From: JADFOB01 sp046753625
Lineage (GTDB): Bacteria; Planctomycetota; Phycisphaerae; UBA1845
Assembly (NCBI GenBank): GCA_046753625.1
Contig: JBHHUB010000125.1
Span: 1-12,153 of the forward strand
Reading direction: 5' to 3'
Length of the DNA stretch: 12,153 nucleotides
Made by a program: the position numbers and the translations under genes
Shown: positions 7,370 to 12,153 of the stretch, in pieces
How the letters are laid out: every line of letters starts with the position of its first letter
How positions within the stretch are numbered: the first letter of the stretch is position 1
Notes under the pieces: generated by a model
The model's database searches: none
Seen by the model: the letters and a program-made list of their open reading frames with translations, nothing else
What the model was told of the DNA's origin: nothing

Positions 7370-9256
7370 CTACTCCTCGCCGTCATGTTCCCTTCGGAAC
7401 CGGATACGGATCACCCAGTAATCAACGAAGATGACAAGCCACAATGCCGCACACGTCCACGCAAGAAAATCGCCGCAACGCGAATAAACCGTGTACCGGG
7501 AATCCACTTCGATCCGAGCGACCGAGTAACCGACCTGGCCCGGCCAGCGGTCGCCCGGATCGCTTGCGAAATCGTGGATACGTCCGCTCGGCTTGATGAA
7601 AGCGCTGACCCCCGTGTTCACCGCACGGGCGATCCCGACACGATTCTCGACGGCGCGAAAAACGCAAATCGCCAGATGCTGGGGCTGCTGCACGCCCCGC
7701 CCGAACCAACCATCGTTGCTGATGTTCAACAGCATGTCGACGCGTTTCCGGTCGCTTGCGCCGCTGACGAATTCGCGACTCACATAGGGCATAACATCTT
7801 CATAGCAAATCGGAATACCAAACCGGTACACCTTGTCCGGCTGCGATTGCGGGTGCATTTCAAATGCCTTGAACTCACGGCCACGGAACAGCGAGTACTC
7901 ATACGATCCATCCGGACCGCTGAACGGCATCATCGAATTCAACCAGCGGTACACGAAATGCAGCCGCGTGAAGCGAAACGGAACGATCTCGCCGAAATAG
8001 ACCAGGTGGATCTTGTCGTACCGATCCGGCGCCCGACCGTCCGGGTAAAACACCGTAGCCGAATTGTACGAGCGATTCTTCGCGAGCAAGTCGAGCAGGC
8101 TGCGCTCCAGCGATCCGCTGCCCGTCACAATGTAGCCACCCGACCGCGTGGACAGTTGCTGCAATGCGGAAAAACTCTCACGAGACAGCGGAAACATACC
8201 GCGTGCCTCATCGTTCAAGTACATCGGCCAGGGCGACTCCGGCAGCAGATACAAATCCGGCCGATCCGCCCCGGCCTCCTCGATCAAGCCCAGGTAGGCC
8301 TGCATTTTCTCGCGATTGCTGATTCGGTCGTGACCGGAGGCTTGTTCCGGATCGATCAAATTCAGGTAGTCGCCCTGAATAATGGCGATGCGCGGCCCGG
8401 GACTCGAAGTGTGCCTGCCCAACTGAATTCGACCGTACGCAACCGTCGCCACCAGCAAAACCACAACCCACGCCACACTCGCGATCGGTTTGCGTCCCGC
8501 CGGTGCCGACGACAAGCCACCCCGCTCCCAAAGGCGCCACAATACGACGTCCGCCACCGCGCCGTTGACCGCGGCCACCACGAAACTAACCCCGTACGCC
8601 CCGAACACGTCGCTGATCTGAATCAACGGTAGCACTTTGTACAAGCTGTGCGAAAGGAAAAACCAGGGGAAACCGGAGATAACGACCGCGCGCAGCATCT
8701 CGCTACCCACCCAAACAATCGGGAACACGACCGCGAGTCGCCATCGCCGGCGGCGGATCGCATGGCGCACCGGACACGCCACGAGCGGAAAGTACGCCGC
8801 CTGATAGAAACAGATCGCGACATACCCCTCGGTGGTTGCCGGCATCATCCAGCGCGTGTTGAAGAAGAAAAATACAACCCCGAACAAATAGCTGTGAAAG
8901 TAGACCCGAGGCGCGCTGTCGGTCCGCCCGATCAACACCAGCCAAGGCACCAGACAAGCAAACGCCAGCAGCCACAACTCGATCGGTGCAAAAATCAGGG
9001 TCTTGAGCCCAGCACTCAGCAGTACCAGCGCAAGCAACCGACGGTGGCTTTGGGCCGGCAAAAAGCCCGAACGGTCTCCGGGATCATGCGCAGGGGCGCC
9101 AGCGGCGCGTTCCTGGCCGCGTCTGCGTTTTCGGTGCTTGCTCAATGCGGCTGACCATCCATGGTACAAATGCTCCGCCAGCCCGCCGCCGACAGGTTGG
9201 CCACTCGATGTAGCACAGCGGTCCTCCGCTGTCTCCCCAGGCACCGCTACGTCCAT
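7370..9256 (-). CDS. lnt: Apolipoprotein N-acyltransferase
   Basis: Lnt adds the third acyl chain to the N-terminal Cys of lipoproteins in the inner membrane, using phospholipid as donor. The 628-residue protein has an N-terminal multi-helix domain (about 72-280) followed by a periplasmic nitrilase domain that starts at PRIAIIQGDYL (about 288). The catalytic triad is intact: E340 in LLPESPWP, K415 in YDKIHLVYFGEIVPF and C484 in PICYEDVMP. NISNDGWFG (511-519) and RAVENRVGIARAVNTGVSAF (534-553) are strong family signatures, and a closing helix lies near 596-615. The triad is about 73 residues further in than in E. coli Lnt (E267, K335, C387). The extra length is a hydrophilic, basic N-terminal extension of about 70 residues. 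The start is uncertain: the ATG at 9256 has no clear Shine-Dalgarno site, and in-frame TTGs at 9169 and 9145 are alternatives. Confidence 0.94.
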   Translation of the reverse strand: MDVAVPGETAEDRCATSSGQPVGGGLAEHLYHGWSAALSKHRKRRRGQERAAGAPAHDPGDRSGFLPAQSHRRLLALVLLSAGLKTLIFAPIELWLLAFACLVPWLVLIGRTDSAPRVYFHSYLFGVVFFFFNTRWMMPATTEGYVAICFYQAAYFPLVACPVRHAIRRRRWRLAVVFPIVWVGSEMLRAVVISGFPWFFLSHSLYKVLPLIQISDVFGAYGVSFVVAAVNGAVADVVLWRLWERGGLSSAPAGRKPIASVAWVVVLLVATVAYGRIQLGRHTSSPGPRIAIIQGDYLNLIDPEQASGHDRISNREKMQAYLGLIEEAGADRPDLYLLPESPWPMYLNDEARGMFPLSRESFSALQQLSTRSGGYIVTGSGSLERSLLDLLAKNRSYNSATVFYPDGRAPDRYDKIHLVYFGEIVPFRFTRLHFVYRWLNSMMPFSGPDGSYEYSLFRGREFKAFEMHPQSQPDKVYRFGIPICYEDVMPYVSREFVSGASDRKRVDMLLNISNDGWFGRGVQQPQHLAICVFRAVENRVGIARAVNTGVSAFIKPSGRIHDFASDPGDRWPGQVGYSVARIEVDSRYTVYSRCGDFLAWTCAALWLVIFVDYWVIRIRFRREHDGEE

Positions 9257-9283
9257 GCGCCGGCCCAGCCGAGGGCGGCCGGG

Positions 9284-10507
9284 CTACACTTTGGCGGCGC
9301 CGCCTCCCATGGGGATGACGCGAACCTCGTCGCCCGCCTGGCACCCATCGGAATCCGGTGCCTGCTCGATCAGCGCGTTCGAACCAACCATGCCGAACAA
9401 ATCGCCGGACCCCCTCCAGGATACCGGCATTACGCGGTACAGGCCATCCTCGCCCACCGTCAGCTTGCCGGGACGAAACGTCCGACGATCCGTGGTCGGC
9501 CCGAGCACCCCGCCCAAAACCGCGCGGACCCTGGCCAGCGGCACATCTTTTCGCCCCTGCAACGCCGTCAGCGCCGGCTCCACCAGAAGCACAAAAGCCA
9601 CCATCGCGCTCACCGGATTGCCGGGCAGCGCAAAGACGGCCGATCCCTCCGCGCTCATCCCGAAAATCACAGGCCGACCGGGCTTGATGCGCATCTTGCG
9701 AATATGAAACGTCACGCCGCACCGCTCAAGCACCTCCGGGACAAAATCAAACGCCCCCATCGAAATCCCACCCGTGATGCAAAGCACCGGTTCTTGCAAT
9801 CCAATTCTGATTCGGTCCTCCAGCTCATCGAGCGCGTCGCCCGCGATGCCCAGGTCCACGCTCGCCACACCCGCCGACGACAACAGGGCCGAAAGCACGT
9901 AGGCGTTGGAGTTCCGAATCTGCGGACCCCGCGGCACCTGATCCACGCCCACTAACTCGTTGCCGGTCACCAGCACCGCCGCGCGCGGCCTCCGGTGTAC
10001 GACCACGCGGCTCGCGCCCGCTCCGGCGGCCGCGCCGATTTCCGCCGGACCCAAAACCGTTCCCGGCTCGATCACCACGCCTCCAGCGGAAATGTGGGCG
10101 GCCCGACGCGTGATGAACTTGCCCGCCTCAGCCGACTGCCTGATTTCGACCTCGGCCCCGCCGTCGACCGGATGCGTGTGCTCGACGCGCACCACGGCAT
10201 CCGCGCCGGCCGGAATCGGCGCCCCCGTATTGATCTGCATGGCCTGCTTTGCTTCGATAGCACGGTTGGCCTCGCTACCCGCACCAATCTGCCCCACCAC
10301 CCTTAGCCGCGTGGGCACGTCTTCGACGTCCGCGGCTCGAACCGCAAACCCATCCATCACGGATCGATCGAACGGCGGATCATCGACATCACTCCGAACG
10401 GCCCGCGCCAGTGTCCGCCCGCGCCCATCGGCAAGCGGCACCTCCTGCGTCCCAAGCGGAGCCACCCGCGAAAGCACGATCCGCCGCGCCTCATCAACAT
10501 CAATCAT
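9284..10507 (-). CDS. moeA: Molybdopterin molybdenumtransferase MoeA
   Basis: MoeA inserts molybdate into adenylylated molybdopterin in the last step of molybdenum cofactor synthesis, in the cytoplasm. The 407-residue protein is full length. FDRSVMDGFAV (46-56, D52), INTGAPIPAGADAVVRVE (92-109, T94), TGNELV (181-186, E184), a GDALDE segment (223-228), TGGISMGAFDF (245-255, D254) and FALPGNPVSAMVAF (292-305) match the E. coli active-site set (D59, T100, E188, D228, D259). The common TGDEL motif reads TGNEL here. The ATG at 10507 fits the family N-terminus (MI-V-EA) but has no good ribosome site. A TTG at 10522, 8 nt after GGGGAGG, would add five residues and may be the true start. No other molybdenum-cofactor gene is nearby. 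lnt follows after 27 bp. Confidence 0.95.
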   Translation of the reverse strand: MIDVDEARRIVLSRVAPLGTQEVPLADGRGRTLARAVRSDVDDPPFDRSVMDGFAVRAADVEDVPTRLRVVGQIGAGSEANRAIEAKQAMQINTGAPIPAGADAVVRVEHTHPVDGGAEVEIRQSAEAGKFITRRAAHISAGGVVIEPGTVLGPAEIGAAAGAGASRVVVHRRPRAAVLVTGNELVGVDQVPRGPQIRNSNAYVLSALLSSAGVASVDLGIAGDALDELEDRIRIGLQEPVLCITGGISMGAFDFVPEVLERCGVTFHIRKMRIKPGRPVIFGMSAEGSAVFALPGNPVSAMVAFVLLVEPALTALQGRKDVPLARVRAVLGGVLGPTTDRRTFRPGKLTVGEDGLYRVMPVSWRGSGDLFGMVGSNALIEQAPDSDGCQAGDEVRVIPMGGGAAKV

Positions 10508-10542
10508 CGTCGCAACCGACAACCCACGTACCTCCCCGCGAT

Positions 10543-10578
10543 TCTCTCCGCCCTCTGTGTTCTCGGCGGCCTTTGTGG
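10543..10578 (-). repeat. Degenerate 9-bp tandem repeat, four copies, in the moeA leader
   Basis: Four adjacent 9-mers on the plus strand (TCTCTCCGC, CCTCTGTGT, TCTCGGCGG, CCTTTGTGG) follow a loose YCTCTGTGK consensus. Read in the moeA direction they form a purine-rich leader (CACAGAGRR-like units) ending about 20 bp before the GGGGAGG site. Copies differ at several positions, so the periodicity is visible but imperfect. Confidence 0.45.
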
Positions 10579-10715
10579 CTCCCAATCCCTATGGCCAGAG
10601 GATTCATGACCGCCTGCGATTGGGCAACCCGAAACGGGGTGCACGCATCCCCGACGATCCTCATCGACGCCCCTTGCCAACATCACGCCTGAATCGCTAC
10701 CCTGCGACCGCAACA

Positions 10716-10731
10716 ACGAAGGCACGAAGGA
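10716..10731 (+). repeat. 8-bp tandem repeat ACGAAGGM x2 before the membrane-protein ORF
   Basis: ACGAAGGC is followed directly by ACGAAGGA, ending 15 bp before the ATG at 10747. The second unit contains AAGGA, the only Shine-Dalgarno-like sequence before that start, though its spacing (about 14 nt) is long. Like the block before moeA, it is purine-rich on the sense strand of the downstream gene. Confidence 0.45.
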
Positions 10732-10746
10732 AACGGAAAACCGCCC

Positions 10747-11316
10747 ATGCTCGCTTTGCTCAGCGTTTGGATCAGCCTCGCCTCCCTGCTCATCGCGACA
10801 ACCATGCTCCTCTATCGCCCGGCCTTCACCGACGGAACCGTCGTCCTGGTGCTCTATTTCGCCTCTCCGGGGGCGCTCTGTTTCGCGGGGCTCGTACTCT
10901 TCAGCTTCCGAAAGGAGACGAACCCGGAACAGGCGATCCTCGCCCAACGACTCCAGGCCCGGATCGCCATCATTCTCGCCGTCGCGGCTGCCGCCATCGT
11001 CTACATGCTGATTATCCGATCCCAAAAGCTGGAACCGATTGAACAAACGGCCGCGCCCAATTATAATGCGTCCCGGCCTGTACCGGGGACGAAAACCAGG
11101 ACTTGTGCGACCCACCATGCGCGTCACCATCAACGGCAACCCAACGACGCTCGACGCGCCGCAAACCATCAACGAGTTGCTCCAATCGCTGGACCTCGCC
11201 CCAATCCGCGTAGCAGTCGAAATCAACGAATCCATCGTATCGCGCAAGCGGTTTCGCGAAACCACGTTACGCGACGGCGATCGCATCGAAATCGTCACGT
11301 TTGTAGGAGGCGGCTA
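10747..11316 (+). CDS. Small membrane protein ORF without its own stop codon (open into thiG)
   Basis: I do not recognise the family. The first 100 residues look like a real membrane protein. There are hydrophobic helices at about 4-22, 31-53 and 72-91, a polar loop RKETNPEQAILAQRLQAR between the second and third, and then a polar tail (RSQKLEPIEQTAAP). From about residue 105 the frame becomes Arg/His/Gln-rich and low in quality. Over 11117-11316 it overlaps thiS, which is coded in another frame. No stop occurs, so the frame runs into thiG, and a full read-through product would be 468 residues. The likeliest reading is a protein of about 100 residues whose stop was lost or is hidden by an indel: a TGA lies at 11040-11042 in an adjacent frame, right where the protein should end. 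The C-terminal boundary given is nominal. The start has no strong ribosome site. Confidence 0.5.
11039..11067 (+). promoter_or_regulatory. Predicted sigma70-type promoter for thiSG
   Basis: TTGAAC at 11039-11044 and a perfect TATAAT at 11062-11067 are separated by 17 bp, the optimal spacing. It is a local AT-rich spot in GC-rich DNA and lies 49 bp before the thiS ATG at 11117. It would allow thiSG to be transcribed independently of the upstream membrane-protein ORF, in whose tail it lies. Confidence 0.55.
11070..11090 (+). other. Short hairpin in the thiS leader
   Basis: GTCCCGG (11070-11076) pairs with CCGGGGAC (11083-11090) with one bulged G and a six-base loop. It falls at the expected 5' end of a transcript from the TATAAT at 11062. 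No T-run follows, so it is not a classical terminator. None of the conserved TPP-riboswitch blocks is present around it. Confidence 0.35.
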
Positions 11317-11317
11317 A
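11117..11317 (+). CDS. thiS: Sulfur carrier protein ThiS
   Basis: ThiS is a ubiquitin-fold carrier whose C-terminal Gly is adenylylated and thiocarboxylated to deliver sulfur to ThiG for the thiazole ring of thiamine. The 66 residues are the standard size. MRVTINGNPTTLDAPQTI is the first beta-hairpin, RVAVEINESIV (31-41) matches the conserved VAVE-N--IV strand, and LRDGDRIEIVTFVGGG (51-66) ends in the required Gly-Gly. The ATG at 11117 gives the normal N-terminus. Ribosome-site support is poor: CCAGGA lies 15 nt away but 3 nt before an in-frame GTG at 11105, which would add four residues. The stop overlaps the thiG ATG (TAATG), so translation is coupled. No ThiF, ThiH or ThiO gene is seen in the window. 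Confidence 0.93.
   Translation: MRVTINGNPTTLDAPQTINELLQSLDLAPIRVAVEINESIVSRKRFRETTLRDGDRIEIVTFVGGG
11305..11310 (+). promoter_or_regulatory. Ribosome binding site of thiG
   Basis: AGGAGG lies 6 nt before the ATG at 11317, inside the last codons of thiS. It is the best Shine-Dalgarno sequence in the window. It fixes the thiG start and argues that ThiG is made as a separate protein despite the frame being open upstream. Confidence 0.85.
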
Positions 11318-12153
11318 TGAATCACGATACCTATCGCGTCGGCTCGTTCGAGTTTTCCTCCCGGCTCTTTGCGGGCACGGGAAAATACGCCGATTATGAC
11401 ACCATGAACAAGGCGCTGGCCGCGTGCGCCTGCGAGGTCGTAACGGTGGCGGTCCGGCGGGATGTCCTCGCCGCCGAGGGCGGCACGAAACCCGACAACA
11501 TCCTCGACCACCTCGATCTGTCCAAATACACGGTTTTACCCAACACCGCCGGGTGTTTCACAGCCAAAGACGCCGTCCGCTCCGCCAAGCTCAGCCGGGA
11601 GTTGCTCGAAGGCCTGAACAACCGTGGCGCCAAGTGGGTCAAGCTGGAGGTGCTTGCGGACAAAAAAACGCTCCTGCCCGACCCGGTCGGCACGCTCGAG
11701 GCCACCCAAGAGCTGGTCGACGCCGGCTTCGAAGTCCTGGCCTATACCAGCGACGACCCGATTCTCGCCAAACACATCAAACGCGCCGGCGCCGTCAGCG
11801 TCATGCCGCTGGGCTCTCCCATCGGCAGCGGCCTGGGAATCCTCAACCCCGCCAGTCTCCGCACCTGCGTCGAATACCTCAAGGAGGGTGACCCCGACTA
11901 CCCTGTCATTGTAGACGCAGGCGTGGGAACGGCCTCCGACGTCACCATCGCCATGGAACTCGGAGCGGACGGCGTCCTGCTGAACACCGGAATCGCGCAG
12001 GCGGCCGACCCCGTCGCCATGGCCAAGGCCATGGCCCACGGCCTCCGTGCGGGCCGCCTGGCCTTCCAGTCCGGGCGAATCCCGCGCAAGCGCTTTGCCA
12101 GCGCGTCATCCCCGATGGAGGGCATCATCGCACCGGCCCCTCAGCCGGTCTAA
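11317..12153 (+). CDS. thiG: Thiazole synthase ThiG
   Basis: ThiG condenses 1-deoxy-D-xylulose 5-phosphate, dehydroglycine and ThiS-thiocarboxylate sulfur into the thiazole phosphate of thiamine, as a cytoplasmic TIM barrel. The 278 residues are full length, slightly longer than the usual 255-270. Signatures are SSRLFAGTGKY (14-24), VVTVAVRR (41-48), TVLPNTAGCFTAKDAV (72-87), WVKLEVLAD (107-115) with the Schiff-base Lys109, VMPLGSPIGSGLGI, VDAGVGTASDVTIAMELGAD and a phosphate-binding GVLLNTGIAQA segment. The C-terminal tail after SSPMEGII is short. The start is set by AGGAGG 6 nt upstream and by overlap with the thiS stop. The TAA at 12151-12153 is the last codon in the window, so downstream thi genes cannot be assessed. 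Confidence 0.96.
   Translation: MNHDTYRVGSFEFSSRLFAGTGKYADYDTMNKALAACACEVVTVAVRRDVLAAEGGTKPDNILDHLDLSKYTVLPNTAGCFTAKDAVRSAKLSRELLEGLNNRGAKWVKLEVLADKKTLLPDPVGTLEATQELVDAGFEVLAYTSDDPILAKHIKRAGAVSVMPLGSPIGSGLGILNPASLRTCVEYLKEGDPDYPVIVDAGVGTASDVTIAMELGADGVLLNTGIAQAADPVAMAKAMAHGLRAGRLAFQSGRIPRKRFASASSPMEGIIAPAPQPV

Larger units (their letters stand above)
10508..10746. other. Divergent intergenic region between moeA (-) and the membrane-protein ORF (+)
   Basis: This is the only non-coding stretch of note, about 240 bp, and it must hold the start signals for both transcription directions. It contains two short tandem repeat blocks, listed separately, and the purine-rich moeA leader with GGGGAGG at about 10531-10537 on the minus strand. 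For the plus strand, TTGCCA at 10674-10679 could be a -35 box, but the matching -10 (around 10698-10703, TACCCT) is poor, so no promoter is called. No tRNA, small RNA or terminator is recognised. Confidence 0.5.

Noticed and set aside
7298..8632. Plus-strand open frame of 444 codons opposite lnt
   Set aside because: Antisense to a clear Lnt with an intact catalytic triad. No domain or hydrophobic pattern is visible in the frame.
10674..10703. Promoter for the membrane-protein ORF (TTGCCA with TACCCT)
   Set aside because: The -35 match is good but the -10 match is only three of six, which is not enough in this base composition.
11070..11090. Rho-independent terminator for the membrane-protein ORF
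   Set aside because: The hairpin is not followed by a T-run (GAAAACC follows) and lies just after a strong -10 box.
11068..11116. Possible TPP riboswitch before thiS
   Set aside because: The leader from the predicted start is under 50 nt and lacks the conserved CUGAGA and related blocks, so it is too short for the THI element.
10504..11298. Minus-strand open frame of 264 codons across the divergent region
   Set aside because: Covers intergenic DNA, the membrane-protein ORF and thiS on the opposite strand. It is charged and low in complexity, with no motif.

Overview
This 12.15 kb window is GC-rich, gene-dense DNA from a Gram-negative-type bacterium. An outer-membrane lipoprotein pathway (Lnt, and a lipobox-bearing HEAT protein) sits beside the elongasome genes mreD, mrdA (PBP2) and rodA. 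Family content (a DUF6504-like protein, a HEAT-repeat lipoprotein, a TRAM-less RlmD-like enzyme, an enlarged PBP2) and gene style suggest a Planctomycetota-like lineage. That taxonomic guess is inference, because no rRNA or other phylogenetic marker is present.

About 10.5 kb on the minus strand is one tightly packed run of nine genes. In transcription order they are moeA (molybdopterin molybdenumtransferase), lnt (apolipoprotein N-acyltransferase), a HEAT-repeat lipoprotein, mreD, mrdA/PBP2, rodA, an RlmD/RlmC-type rRNA m5U methyltransferase, a DUF6504-type small protein, and the N-terminal third of an aldehyde dehydrogenase cut by the left edge. Gaps are 5-85 bp or short overlaps (8 bp mreD-mrdA, about 4 bp mrdA-rodA, 1-4 bp DUF6504-ALDH), so an operon is likely. 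The core (lnt to rodA) is an envelope module: lipoprotein maturation, plus the SEDS glycosyltransferase, its class B PBP partner and MreD. The usual mreB and mreC are not beside mreD; the lipoprotein gene occupies that place.

About 240 bp separates moeA from a divergent plus-strand group. This group is a small three-helix membrane-protein ORF with no stop codon of its own, thiS (sulfur carrier) and thiG (thiazole synthase), whose stop is the last codon of the window. The membrane-protein frame stays open through thiS (which is read in another frame) and runs in frame into thiG. A good sigma70-type promoter, TTGAAC-N17-TATAAT, lies just before thiS. Imperfect short tandem repeats, purine-rich on the sense strand, precede both moeA and the membrane-protein ORF.

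I saw no tRNA, rRNA, CRISPR, IS element, phage gene, TPP riboswitch or convincing rho-independent terminator. Most of the window is ordinary housekeeping. The points worth a second look are the open-frame arrangement before thiG, the composition of the shape-gene cluster, lineage-specific changes in PBP2 and RodA, and the intergenic repeats.
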